Source of the DNA: a beta proteobacterium L13
Lineage (GTDB): Bacteria > Pseudomonadota > Gammaproteobacteria > Burkholderiales > Chromobacteriaceae
NCBI GenBank assembly: GCA_000335715.1
Contig: AMYZ01000006.1
Coordinates: 62,001-126,000, forward strand
Direction of reading: 5' to 3'
Length of the DNA stretch: 64,000 nt
The stretch's first letter is position 1. The number at the start of each line of letters is the position of its first letter. The notes under the pieces are model-generated. The model did no database searches, was not told the origin of the DNA, and saw nothing but the letters and a program-made list of their open reading frames with translations. Both the position numbers and the translations under genes were made by a program. Shown here piece by piece: positions 45,278 through 53,703 of this stretch.

Positions 45278-45772
45278 ATGACTGAGTACATCACACAGCA
45301 GAAAGTTCCGGCTTCACCTTTGGCGGTGCTGCAGTTGTTTCGCGTGGTGTTTCGCGCGGCGCAGCAATATTCCGCCGACACCGAAAAGGCGTTGGGCATT
45401 TCCGGTGCCCAGGCTTGGCTACTGGCCGAGCTGTACGAGCACGGGCCGCAAAAAGCCGGCGATCTGGCCGCGCGCATGGCGATCAAGCCCGCGACACTGA
45501 GCAATATGCTGATCAAACTGGTGGAGTTGGGTTATCTGGTGCGCCAGCGCAGCGACAAGGATCAGCGCGTGGTGGAAGTGTCGCTGACCGAACAGGGGCG
45601 TAGCCTGTTGGGGAAAACGAGCTGCGCCCCCCGTGGCTGGATGCCAGAGGCGCTGGCAAAGCTGCCGCCGGCGCAGCTGGAAGGCCTGGCGGAAGGCTTG
45701 GGCGGTATGCTGGCTGCCATGAATGTGCCGCTGGCAGACGGTAGCGACAAGCCTTTGCCCTTTACCGAATAA
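45278..45772 (+). CDS. MarR family transcriptional regulator
   Basis: 164 residues with a winged HTH (about 35-110): ISGAQAWLLAELYEHGPQKAGDLAARMAIKPATLSNMLIKLVELGYL and the wing VRQRSDKDQRVVEVSLTEQG. Small-ligand or redox responsive; the ligand is unknown. It is divergent from the YbdK-like gene with a shared palindromic operator candidate. Its terminator follows; the dispersed word at 45774 touches the stop. Confidence 0.9.
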   Translation: MTEYITQQKVPASPLAVLQLFRVVFRAAQQYSADTEKALGISGAQAWLLAELYEHGPQKAGDLAARMAIKPATLSNMLIKLVELGYLVRQRSDKDQRVVEVSLTEQGRSLLGKTSCAPRGWMPEALAKLPPAQLEGLAEGLGGMLAAMNVPLADGSDKPLPFTE

Positions 45773-45803
45773 GTGCGGCCAACGTACCCGTCGCCCGGTT
45801 AAG

Positions 45804-45840
45804 CAAAAGCCCCTGCAGAGAGATGCAGGGGCTTTTTTGC
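45804..45840. terminator. Terminator after marR
   Basis: GCAAAAGCCCCTGCA and TGCAGGGGCTTTTTTGC pair around a short loop with six T. It is largely symmetrical and also lies 19 bases beyond the msrB stop on the minus strand. Confidence 0.9.
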
Positions 45841-45859
45841 GGCTGGCAGGCGCGGTCGC

Positions 45860-46255
45860 TCAGGCGTCTTCAAAGCGCAGTGCTAACGAGTTGATGCAGT
45901 AGCGTTCGCCCGTGGGTGGCGGGCCATCGTCAAAGACGTGGCCCAAATGAGCATCGCAGCGGGCGCAGCGCACTTCGGTACGGATCATGCCGTGGCTGGT
46001 GTCACGAATACGCTGGATGCTGCCGGCTACGGCCTCTTGCCAGAAGCTGGGCCAGCCGCAGCCCGCATCGAACTTGGTAGCAGACTCAAACAGCAGACTG
46101 TCGCAGCACAGGCAGTAATAGCGGCCAACCCGGTTATGGAAGTAGTGCTCGCCGGTAAATGGCCGCTCGGTGCCGGCTTCGCGGGTGACGTAGTATTGCT
46201 CGGGCGTCAGTTGGGCGCGCCATTGTTGCGGGGTTTTCAGGATCTTGTCAGTCAT
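45860..46255 (-). CDS. msrB: Peptide methionine (R)-S-oxide reductase
   Basis: 131 residues. Two CxxC pairs bind zinc (YYCLCCDSL, and [12 protein letters not shown]), GCGWPSFW and the catalytic Cys in [11 protein letters not shown] near residue 120 are present. It reduces methionine-R-sulfoxide in oxidised proteins using thioredoxin. No membrane or signal segment, so cytoplasmic. Confidence 0.95.
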   Translation of the reverse strand: MTDKILKTPQQWRAQLTPEQYYVTREAGTERPFTGEHYFHNRVGRYYCLCCDSLLFESATKFDAGCGWPSFWQEAVAGSIQRIRDTSHGMIRTEVRCARCDAHLGHVFDDGPPPTGERYCINSLALRFEDA

Positions 46256-46288
46256 GGTGTGTGCTCCTTGCGGCCAGGCTTGGCCGTG

Positions 46289-46936
46289 TCAGATTTCGTC
46301 CAGTGCGGTTTCACCCAAGTGGCGGGTGTCGGCCCACATGTCCACGTGCCAGCCTTGGCCGTTATGGCTCAGCCAGTTCAGCGAAGCGTTAGGTACCACA
46401 ATCATGCGCTGGCCTTGTAGCGGCTGGCCGCTGGCCAGGCGGTAGATCATGTCCAGTACGCCGCCGTGCGCTACCAGCAGGATACGTTGGCCGCAGTGCT
46501 GGCGGGCCAGCTGCATGACTGCTGCGTGAATGCGGTCGGCAAAGGCCTGGATGCTTTCGCCGCCGTACAGGTCGTGGTGCAAGCTGCGCTCGGCATAGGC
46601 GGCCCAGGCTTGCGGGTGGGTCTGTGCAGCATCACCCAGCCGTGCGCCTTGCATGGCGCCGAAGTGGCGTTCCATTAGTGTGGGCAGGGTGGCGACACTT
46701 AGCCCTATGGCGTGGGCCAGCGGTTCGGCTGTGTCGTAGGCGCGGCGTAGCGGGCTGCTGTACAGCGCATCAAAGCGGTGGCCGGCAGCGGCGACGGCGT
46801 CGGCCAGCTGTCGTGCCTGGCGCTGGCCTTGAGCGTTGAGCGGAATGTCGAGCTGGCCTTGCAGGCGGCGCTCGGTGTTCCAGTCGGTTTCGCCGTGGCG
46901 AACCAGGCAGAAGCGGGTAAGGGCGCGATCGGGCAT
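46289..46936 (-). CDS. Histidine phosphatase family protein (GpmB/CobC-like)
   Basis: 215 residues with the phosphohistidine motif VRHGETDWN (about 13-20), YSSPLRRAYDTAEPLA and the second catalytic His in LLVAHGGVLDMIY. This branch contains phosphatases acting on small phosphorylated metabolites, often annotated as phosphoglycerate mutase. It stands 33 bases after msrB on the same strand; the substrate is unknown. Confidence 0.85.
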   Translation of the reverse strand: MPDRALTRFCLVRHGETDWNTERRLQGQLDIPLNAQGQRQARQLADAVAAAGHRFDALYSSPLRRAYDTAEPLAHAIGLSVATLPTLMERHFGAMQGARLGDAAQTHPQAWAAYAERSLHHDLYGGESIQAFADRIHAAVMQLARQHCGQRILLVAHGGVLDMIYRLASGQPLQGQRMIVVPNASLNWLSHNGQGWHVDMWADTRHLGETALDEI

Positions 46937-46982
46937 GGCGGGCTCCAGAGTGCTATGCCGGCAGTGTAATGGATTTTCGGCC

Positions 46983-47858
46983 TTAGCCTAGCGCCAGCAC
47001 CAGGCCCAGCGGCACAAACAGCAGGCTGGCCAGGTTGCCGATGAGCACGATGGAGGCCATGCTTTCCGGTTCCTGCTGGTAGAGCTCGGCCATCAGGAAG
47101 TTAAGCACCGCAGGTGGCAGGGCGCCAAACAAGATCAGTAGCGCGTGCTGGCTGCTATCCAGCTGCAGGAGCGGGCTGGCCAGCAGGGCCGCGGCCAGGC
47201 CGGTAAGCGGGCACAGTGCGGCGCCCAGCAGGCCAATACGCCAGCCGGACAGGCTGACATCTACCATGCGCACGCCCAGGGCAAACAGCATCAGCGGGAT
47301 GGTCATGTCGCCCAGCATCTTCATGCCCAGAATCAGCCAGTCTGGCAGGTGCCAGCCGGCCAGGCCAAACAGCAGGCCCAGCAGGGTGGCGATGACGATG
47401 GGGTTGCGGCTAAGGCCGCGCAGGCTGGTGTGGCGGCTGAAAATGAAAGCGCCCAGGGTGAAGTGCAGCAGGTTGGACACCACAAACAGCACGACAAAGG
47501 CGTTAAAGCCGTCGCGGCCAAAGGCCAGCAGGGCCAGCGGTAGCCCCATATTGCCGCAGTTGTTGAACATCACCGGCGGTAGCAGGGTGCGCGGGCTGGC
47601 ACCGGCCAGGCGGGCAACAGGCCAGGCGAGCAGGCCGGAGAGCAGCACCACGATCGCTGCGGCGGGCATCAGCTTCCATTGCGCCAGCAGCTGAAAGTCT
47701 TTTGCGGACAGGGCGCTGAAAACCAGCAGCGGTACACAGACATCCATATTGAGCTTGTTGGCCGCGCGCATATCGGGGCGAACCCGGCGGGCATACAGCC
47801 AGCCTATCAGCACGATGATAAGCACGGGCAGGATAATGGTAAGGATGCGTTCTATCAT
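46983..47858 (-). CDS. AEC family transporter (auxin efflux carrier-like)
   Basis: 291 residues forming about ten hydrophobic segments in two repeats, with NKLNMDVCVPLLVFSAL and the central MFNNCGNMGLPLALLAFG motif of the family. Bacterial members export or exchange organic acids such as malate or malonate. The substrate cannot be assigned. Confidence 0.87.
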   Translation of the reverse strand: MIERILTIILPVLIIVLIGWLYARRVRPDMRAANKLNMDVCVPLLVFSALSAKDFQLLAQWKLMPAAAIVVLLSGLLAWPVARLAGASPRTLLPPVMFNNCGNMGLPLALLAFGRDGFNAFVVLFVVSNLLHFTLGAFIFSRHTSLRGLSRNPIVIATLLGLLFGLAGWHLPDWLILGMKMLGDMTIPLMLFALGVRMVDVSLSGWRIGLLGAALCPLTGLAAALLASPLLQLDSSQHALLILFGALPPAVLNFLMAELYQQEPESMASIVLIGNLASLLFVPLGLVLALG

Positions 47859-47951
47859 GATGGCCTGCCGAGTAGGGGAGCTGGCATTGTCGCTGCGGGG
47901 TGGGGTGGTGTGCCCAAGGGTTTACCCTTGCTTGCCGCGCAAGGTGGAAAA

Positions 47952-47974
47952 CAGGCTGTTCGGCAAACAGCCTG
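47952..47974. other. Hairpin downstream of dgt
   Basis: CAGGCTGTT and AACAGCCTG pair around CGGCA just beyond the dgt stop (47981, minus strand). T-tract weak; likely a terminator or 3' stabiliser. Confidence 0.45.
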
Positions 47975-47980
47975 CTGTGG

Positions 47981-49345
47981 CTACAGAATGCCGACGCCGG
48001 AGATTTCGCGCGCCAGGTTGGCCGCATAGTTGTCGGTCATCGCGCCAATGTAGTCCAGTACGCCCATATAGGCTTGATACAAGGTCTGGTCTTGCGGTAG
48101 CGGCTGCGGCAGCAAGCCCAAAGCCAAGGCCTGGCGTGCATTCAGGGCATCGTCCCCCTGTGTGATGCGGGTGTGTACGGCGGGTACCAGAATGTCCAGC
48201 ACGGTGCCGATGCAGGGGTAGGAGGCCAGCTCGGTCACCAGTTTGGTGCGGTGGCGGTACACTTTCTGGCTGGCCAGTGCCTTGGCGTTCAGCAGGGTGT
48301 GCTTGATCTCGGGGGCGCATACGTCGATCAGGTCTTTGCCGGGGAAAGTGCCGGCCAGCAGGGTGTCCTGATGCAGCATGAATTTCTCGGCCACCTCGGC
48401 CACGCAGCGGCCCACGGCAATGCCGCGCAGCATGGCGCATTTCTGGCTGATATCGTGGGTCTGCCAGATGCGCTCGGTTTCGCCAAAATGGCTGAACAGC
48501 ATTTCGAACTCGCGCACGTCCAGAATGCCGATCTCCACCGCGTCTTCCAGGTCCAGAATGGCGTAGCAGATATCGTCTGCGGCTTCCATCAGGTAGGACA
48601 ACGGGTGCCGCGCCCATTCATTCTCGCCTTTGCGCAGCAAGCCCAGCTCGGCAGCGACGTGCTCGAAATACGGCAGCTCGGTGCGATAAATATTGAATTT
48701 CCCGCGTGCTTGGGCTCTGGGGGCATCCGATGTCCACGGGTACTTGATCAGCGCGCCCAGTGCGGCGCTGGTAAGCCGCATGCCACCTTCACCGCGGTAC
48801 ATTTCCAGGCTGGCCACCATGCGCAGGCTGTGTGCGTTGCCTTCGTAAGTCTGGATGTCTTGCCGCTCGGCAGCGCTCAGGCCGGCTAGCAGGTGCTGGT
48901 GCTGCGGGTGGCGGAACCACTCGCGCAGTGCGTCTTCGCCGGTGTGGCCAAAGGGCGGGTTGCCGATATCGTGTGCCAGGCACGCTACCTGTACCGCGCC
49001 GCCAATATCAAACGGCGTGTAGCCATCCGGCAGCAAGCCCTGCGCCTGCATCATGGCGCCCACGCGGTTGCCCAGGCTGCGGCCAACACTGGCCACCTCT
49101 ACGCTGTGGGTCAGGCGGTTGTGCGTATGGTCGTTGTGGGCCAGTGGGTGCACCTGGGTTTTGCGGCCCAGGCGGCGAAAGGCGCTGGAAAACACCACGC
49201 GGTCGTGGTCGATGTGAAAGTCGCTACGCAGCCCGGCGGCGCCTTCCAGTGTGGCGGGGGTGCGGGTCTGGCGAACTTCCTGATCGATCAGCTTGAAGCG
49301 GCGGGTGGACAGCAACTGCTGCCACTGCATGCGTGGTGTATTCAT
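47981..49345 (-). CDS. dgt: Deoxyguanosinetriphosphate triphosphohydrolase
   Basis: 454 residues from the ATG at 49345 (MNTPRMQWQQLLSTRRF); the open frame to 49516 runs through the operator-like dyad and is rejected. HD metal motifs are clear: NRLTHSVEVASVGRS (about 75) and ACLAHDIGNPPFGHTGEDALREWF (about 115). It removes triphosphate from dGTP and related dNTPs. It is divergent from the MFS gene and carries the dispersed word at 48016 and 49078. Confidence 0.92.
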   Translation of the reverse strand: MNTPRMQWQQLLSTRRFKLIDQEVRQTRTPATLEGAAGLRSDFHIDHDRVVFSSAFRRLGRKTQVHPLAHNDHTHNRLTHSVEVASVGRSLGNRVGAMMQAQGLLPDGYTPFDIGGAVQVACLAHDIGNPPFGHTGEDALREWFRHPQHQHLLAGLSAAERQDIQTYEGNAHSLRMVASLEMYRGEGGMRLTSAALGALIKYPWTSDAPRAQARGKFNIYRTELPYFEHVAAELGLLRKGENEWARHPLSYLMEAADDICYAILDLEDAVEIGILDVREFEMLFSHFGETERIWQTHDISQKCAMLRGIAVGRCVAEVAEKFMLHQDTLLAGTFPGKDLIDVCAPEIKHTLLNAKALASQKVYRHRTKLVTELASYPCIGTVLDILVPAVHTRITQGDDALNARQALALGLLPQPLPQDQTLYQAYMGVLDYIGAMTDNYAANLAREISGVGIL

Positions 49346-49414
49346 GGCAATTACCGTAGGGGAGTTGCCGCTATCATGCCAGAAACCGGCTGACTTGCTG
49401 TACATGGCAACATG

Positions 49415-49432
49415 GTAAACCAAAAGGTTTAC
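49415..49432. promoter_or_regulatory. Dyad overlapping the MFS-regulator promoter
   Basis: GTAAACC-AAAA-GGTTTAC is a perfect 18-base inverted repeat. A TTTACA -35-like hexamer (49428-49433) overlaps its right arm, with a weak TAGCCT 17 bases on. It is a good operator candidate for the SufR-like regulator encoded two genes downstream. Confidence 0.45.
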
Positions 49433-49501
49433 AAAATTGATCACATGTTCTAGCCTGTGTGTTTCGATAAGACTGGCAGCAGCGCTGCAGGAAGGCATGG
49501 C

Positions 49502-50731
49502 ATGACGGTTGCCCATCCCAAACTGATCTTATTAGCGGTTTGTCTGGTTGCCTTGATGAGTACGGCCGGGGTGGCCATGCCTTACCCGATACTGGCGCCC
49601 ATTTTTGTGGATGCGCCGGCAGACAGTTTTAACCATTTTGCAGGCCTGCCGCCCAAGCTGTTGCTGGGTATCTCGCTTGCGGCCAACCCGCTGGGTATTT
49701 TGCTGGGCAGTACCTTTATCGGCGCCCTGTCCGACCGCCTGGGGCGGCGGCGGGTCTTGCTGTCTACGCTCACCCTGACCTTGCTTGGCTATCTGCTTAC
49801 CGCCTGGTCGCTGGATATGCGCAGCTATCTGCTATTTGTGTTTGCCCGTTTTCTGACCGGCGTTACTGAAGGCAATGTGGCGGTGGCGCGGGCAATCGTG
49901 GCCGATTTGCACCCCCAGCTGGACCGTACCCGCAGCTTTGCCACGCTGAATGCCGTGCTTTACATGGGCTGGCTGGTGGGGCCGATGATTGGTGGCTTTA
50001 CCTTGCCTTTGGGTGAGCCGGTGCCGTTCCTGATTGGCGCCTTTACCTTGCTACCTTGTCTGGCCATTTTGCTGTGGGTGTTGCCGGAAACCGGCGAGGC
50101 CAAGGGCTTGCAGGGCTTGAGCATGTTGGCGGCCGTGCGCGAGCAGCATGCCTTCCGGCTACTGAGGCAAGATGGGGTGTTGGCCGCGCTGTTCTGGATG
50201 CAGCTTACTTTTGCATTGGGTGTGAATGCCTTTTATGAGTTCTACCCGCTGTGGCTGGTGGAGTACGCCAGTCTGGGGAGTGGCGGCATTGCCTGGGTGA
50301 CTGCTGGCTTGTGTCTGATCATGGCGCTGACCAGTACCCTGGTGGGCAAGCTGGGCCTGGGGGTGGATCCGCTGCGCCGTGCCCGGCAGCAGGCGGTACT
50401 GGTAGGCGCTGGTTTGTTGTTACTGGCCGTATTGCCCGCCATGCCAGGCCTGCTGTTGTTGGTGGTGCTGGGTTTGCCGCTATCCATCTATAACGCGGTG
50501 CTGCCGAGCTGGTGCGCCGAGCGTTTTGCCGTGTATGGGCAGGGGAGCGTCATGGGGCTGCTCAGTACCATTTTTTGTATCAGCAATGTGCTGATTGCGA
50601 TCTTCGGCAGCTTGCTGACGCTGCTGGATACCCGCTTCACTATCGCGCTGGGTGGTTTGATGTGTTTGTTGGCCGTGGTCATGCTCAATCGCCTGCTGCG
50701 TGCCGGTTCGGGCGTGGCCAAGGGGGTGTGA
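49502..50731 (+). CDS. MFS transporter
   Basis: 409 residues from the ATG at 49502 (AGGAAGG upstream). Twelve membrane helices are apparent. The loop 2-3 motif GALSDRLGRRRVLLSTL is intact (about 75-92) and VLYMGWLVGPMIGG lies in helix 5. It is a proton-driven transporter, probably of a drug or metabolite. The following regulator gene overlaps its stop by one base, which suggests that regulator controls it. Confidence 0.88.
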   Translation: MTVAHPKLILLAVCLVALMSTAGVAMPYPILAPIFVDAPADSFNHFAGLPPKLLLGISLAANPLGILLGSTFIGALSDRLGRRRVLLSTLTLTLLGYLLTAWSLDMRSYLLFVFARFLTGVTEGNVAVARAIVADLHPQLDRTRSFATLNAVLYMGWLVGPMIGGFTLPLGEPVPFLIGAFTLLPCLAILLWVLPETGEAKGLQGLSMLAAVREQHAFRLLRQDGVLAALFWMQLTFALGVNAFYEFYPLWLVEYASLGSGGIAWVTAGLCLIMALTSTLVGKLGLGVDPLRRARQQAVLVGAGLLLLAVLPAMPGLLLLVVLGLPLSIYNAVLPSWCAERFAVYGQGSVMGLLSTIFCISNVLIAIFGSLLTLLDTRFTIALGGLMCLLAVVMLNRLLRAGSGVAKGV

Positions 50732-51354
50732 TGCGTAGTCAGGAACAAATATTGTATCTGCTGAAAACGCAAGGGGCGCTGACCGCGCAGGCAGTAGCCG
50801 AGGCGATGGCGCTCACCAGTATGGGGGCGCGCAAGCATCTGCAGCAGCTGCAGCAGCGAGGTTTGGTGGTGGTAGAAGATCGGCCCGCAGGCAAGGGGCG
50901 CCCGGCACGATTCTGGCTGCTGAGCGACGCGGGGCATGCGCGTTTCCCGGATCGTCACGGCGAGCTTACCGCACAGCTGATTACTCTGGTGCGTAGCAGT
51001 CTGGGTGACGCCGCGCTCGATACGCTGGTGTTGGCGCGTGAGCAGCAGGCTATAGCGGCTTATCGGCAAAAGCTGGCAGCGGCACAAACGCTGCCGGAGC
51101 GTTTGACGTTGCTAGTGCAGGCGCGCACGGATGAAGGTTATATGGCGGAGTTGCTTGCGCAGGAGCAAGGCTGGCTGTTGGTAGAGAATCACTGCCCGAT
51201 TTGTGCGGCTGCGCAAGCTTGCCAAGGCTTTTGCCGCTCAGAGTTGCAACAGTTCCAGCAGTTGCTTCCCGATGCGGTAGTTAGTCGTGCCGAGCACTTG
51301 CTGGATGGTGGACGGCGTTGTGCCTATCTGATTGTGCCGTTGGTGAAACCATAA
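50731..51354 (+). CDS. HTH transcriptional regulator, SufR/ArsR-like with cysteine cluster
   Basis: 207 residues. A winged HTH (about 1-75; YLLKTQGALTAQAVAEAMALTSMGARKHLQQL, GKGRPARFWLL) precedes a dimerisation part and a C-terminal cysteine group, ENHCPICAAAQACQGFCRSEL, in the position used by SufR for its iron-sulfur cluster. It may sense iron-sulfur, metals or redox state. Overlap with the MFS stop implies co-transcription, and the terminator at 51356 closes the operon. Confidence 0.8.
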   Translation: MRSQEQILYLLKTQGALTAQAVAEAMALTSMGARKHLQQLQQRGLVVVEDRPAGKGRPARFWLLSDAGHARFPDRHGELTAQLITLVRSSLGDAALDTLVLAREQQAIAAYRQKLAAAQTLPERLTLLVQARTDEGYMAELLAQEQGWLLVENHCPICAAAQACQGFCRSELQQFQQLLPDAVVSRAEHLLDGGRRCAYLIVPLVKP

Positions 51355-51355
51355 A

Positions 51356-51381
51356 AACACCCCCGCTGCAGCGGGGGTGTT
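51356..51381. terminator. Terminator between the regulator and the unknown minus-strand gene
   Basis: AACACCCCCGCTG and CAGCGGGGGTGTT form a loopless palindrome two bases after the regulator stop. T-tract short. Confidence 0.75.
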
Positions 51382-51393
51382 GTATGTGTTGCG

Positions 51394-52275
51394 TCAGATG
51401 GTGACAGTAACGCGTGTTTGGTTCTTGCCTGGGCTGCTGGTTGGTATTTCGTAGCCCAGCATGAACATGGCAGATTCGAATTTGCGCAGTGCATCGGGTT
51501 GTTGGCACCAGTCGGCAGTGGATTGCGCCAGTGCGGCATTAACGACCCAGCCTGCGCGGATTTTCCACTCGGCATGAAAGCGGCTGCGATTGGCAAGCTG
51601 CTTGAAGTGCAGTAGTTCCGTACTCGGGTTCCTGTTCATCGTGGAAGCGCCGGGTGCCCAGGGGAAGCAAAGCTCTTCCGGTAATAGCATGCGGCGGCTT
51701 TCGCAGAACTGGCGTACCAGGTAGCCCATGGCTGCGCCGGTGCGACCGTCGTAGATCATCACATTATCGGCGGCCAGCGCATACACCTTGGTAAAGCCCG
51801 CATTCATGCGTAGCTCACCGTCGAAACGCGCCACATCGGGTTCGTCTGACTGCAAGATGGCCAGCGCCTGTTTGATTTTGTCTACCAGGTGGTGCTGGTT
51901 GTGCCGAGCCCAGTCGCGGTTTAGCGTGTAGAGCTTGATGACTTTGCCACCGGACCCCCAAAGCAGGATGTCATCGATGACTGCAACGAGAGCTGCCGCA
52001 TCGTCGGTGGTGATCGCATGACGCAAACGGGTGCGCATGCTGCTGAGATGAATCTGATTTTCCTTGAAATAGTTGCCATTCCAGTAAAAGCGGGAGAATG
52101 CTTGTTCCAGGGTGTTGGCAAAAAATTCCCGGTCGTAATTGGCCGGCAGTATCTTGTCACGTACCTTGAACGCATGTTCTCCGAAACTTTCACCGTCTAT
52201 CCAGCAAGTGAGCTGTCCGATGAAATCCTGGACAGGCTGACGCTGAAGATATTCTGTTTTGCTTGTTAAATTCAT
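51394..52275 (-). CDS. Hypothetical protein, accessory
   Basis: 293 residues, soluble, no signal or membrane segment, and I do not recognise a family. Features visible are an N-terminal YLQRQPVQDFIGQLTCWIDGE, a central Asp/Asn-rich stretch around AAALVAVIDDILLWGSGGKV, and DNVMIYDGRTGAAMGYLVRQF near residue 180. It is less GC-rich than its neighbours and is bordered by a 340-base AT-rich spacer, so it may be recently acquired. Its codon usage is nevertheless smooth and the frame is intact. Confidence 0.7.
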   Translation of the reverse strand: MNLTSKTEYLQRQPVQDFIGQLTCWIDGESFGEHAFKVRDKILPANYDREFFANTLEQAFSRFYWNGNYFKENQIHLSSMRTRLRHAITTDDAAALVAVIDDILLWGSGGKVIKLYTLNRDWARHNQHHLVDKIKQALAILQSDEPDVARFDGELRMNAGFTKVYALAADNVMIYDGRTGAAMGYLVRQFCESRRMLLPEELCFPWAPGASTMNRNPSTELLHFKQLANRSRFHAEWKIRAGWVVNAALAQSTADWCQQPDALRKFESAMFMLGYEIPTSSPGKNQTRVTVTI

Positions 52276-52614
52276 ATATTTGAACAGGACCCTAGTAGCA
52301 GAGAGCGGTAAGTTGTGTTTAAGCGTTACGTGTTTTGGCCAGCGTTCTGTAATAAGGCGTTTGTGCGTGGCTCAATTTATATTCTCTCACATTGAATTCT
52401 TTTCACAACCCTTCAATATGACGTTTAGTTTTGATGGTGTTGGTAAAATGACAATGTGTTTTGATGTTAAATCATTTGCTTTAAAAACTTTTTCTTATGC
52501 TTTTAAGTTTGACTATTTTGAGCAAAATTTTCACTAAATTTTTTTGGCTGATTTTGTTGCTTTTTGGCAACCGAGCGTACAATTGCGGCCGGTCTGGTGA
52601 TGAAAGGCGGGAAG
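52276..52614. other. AT-rich spacer between divergent genes
   Basis: About 339 bases of markedly lower GC than the rest of the window, with runs such as TTTTAAGTTTGACTATTTTGAG and AAATTTTTTTGG (52503-52550). It contains no supported gene (a 92-residue plus-strand frame at 52259-52537 has no ribosome site). It is probably a bidirectional promoter region or foreign DNA. Confidence 0.6.
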
Positions 52615-53100
52615 ATGAAGTTTGAGCACTTGGTAAAAATGTTTGATGAGCGTGCGGCGATGCCCCTGATTTCGCGCCGGCAGCTTTGGCTTGGGCTGGT
52701 CTTGCGGGCGGAAGATCCTTGCCGGTTTGACGAGAACATCACCGAGGCCCGCATCTTGTCCTACGGCCAGCACGAAATGCAGCGTGAGGTTGTGTTCGGT
52801 AACCTGATCGTGAAAGAGTGCGTGCGCTTTGTGGTGGATACGCAGGTGGCTTATGAAACGCTTCCCAGCGAGCACTACGCGGCCAGCAAATTGACCATGT
52901 TTATAGAAGAACCGCAGCCTGGCCATTTGTTCATCCGCTTTGTGTACGAGAACGATTTGCCCGATGGGCCGGTCACAAGCGATACGAACGACCCGGGCTA
53001 CTATGTGCCTTATCTGAAATCGGCCTATCAACAGGCGGATACCTTGACCGCACAGACCATTCTGACGCTCGCTCAGGAAGGGGTGCTCGGGTCGCCTTGA
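52615..53100 (+). CDS. DUF1857 (SRPBCC superfamily) protein
   Basis: 161 residues from the ATG at 52615 (MKFEHLVKM), with a second candidate start at 52600. ISRRQLWLGLVLRAEDPCRF, ILSYGQHEMQREVVFG and FIRFVYEND match DUF1857, a START-like fold of unknown function sometimes linked to lipid or polyketide-like ligand binding. GC content returns to that of the core here. Confidence 0.82.
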   Translation: MKFEHLVKMFDERAAMPLISRRQLWLGLVLRAEDPCRFDENITEARILSYGQHEMQREVVFGNLIVKECVRFVVDTQVAYETLPSEHYAASKLTMFIEEPQPGHLFIRFVYENDLPDGPVTSDTNDPGYYVPYLKSAYQQADTLTAQTILTLAQEGVLGSP

Positions 53101-53160
53101 TGTAACTGCGTTGGGTGTGGTGGCGAAGTTGGCCGCAATTTTGTGAAACTGGCTTGAGTG

Positions 53161-53592
53161 ATGATGAAAAAATTAATGACTGCTGTAATGCTGGCGGCTG
53201 TAGGTATGCATGCCGTGGCGGGTGCTGGTGAAGACCGGCAGAAAAGTTTCAAGAAGATGCTGCTTAGTTACGAGCCTATTGGTGTGATGCTGCGAGATGG
53301 CCCGTTTCGCAAAGACCAATTTATCAAGCATGCTGCAGCGCTGAAGCTGGCTGCGCCGCTACCTTTTACCCAGTTCGCGCCGGGTAGTATTGACGAGGTT
53401 AGCCGCGCCAAGCCGGAGATCTGGCAGCAGCCGGCACGCTGGAAGCAGGAGGAAACCCGCTTCTTGCAAGCGGTATCTGCTCTGCAGGCTGGTGCCGCAA
53501 GTGATGATCTGGCTACCGTACGTAACAAGTACAATGCGGTCAGCCAGAGCTGTAAAAGCTGTCACGATGCTTTCCGAGGTCCGAAAAAGTAA
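53161..53592 (+). CDS. Cytochrome c' family protein
   Basis: 143 residues from the ATG at 53161, with a signal peptide (KKLMTAVMLAAVGMHAVAGAG, cleaved near residue 21) and a C-terminal CKSCH haem motif (about 132-136), the class II cytochrome c layout. The four-helix region has DGPFRKDQFIKHAAAL. Periplasmic; such proteins bind NO or transfer electrons. It is convergent with a second cytochrome c' gene at 53704. Confidence 0.88.
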   Translation: MMKKLMTAVMLAAVGMHAVAGAGEDRQKSFKKMLLSYEPIGVMLRDGPFRKDQFIKHAAALKLAAPLPFTQFAPGSIDEVSRAKPEIWQQPARWKQEETRFLQAVSALQAGAASDDLATVRNKYNAVSQSCKSCHDAFRGPKK

Positions 53593-53637
53593 GCGGCTCA
53601 GTATGTAGAAGGCTCGCGTTGTCGGGTCTTTTAGTGA

Positions 53638-53671
53638 AAAACCCTGCTGGCGTAAGCGAGCAGGGTTTGTT
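53638..53671. terminator. Terminator between the two convergent cytochrome c' genes
   Basis: AAACCCTGCT and AGCAGGGTTT pair around ten bases, followed by GTTTTG. A second GC-rich mini-stem (TCGGGC/GCCCGA) follows at 53674-53690. Confidence 0.75.
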
Positions 53672-53703
53672 TTGTCGGGCGAGCCCGACGATGTGATGCA
53701 TGC

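Noticed and set aside
52259-52537. 92-codon frame in the AT-rich spacer
   Set aside because: No ribosome site, Phe/Lys-rich composition expected of AT-rich non-coding DNA, overlaps the start of the divergent gene.
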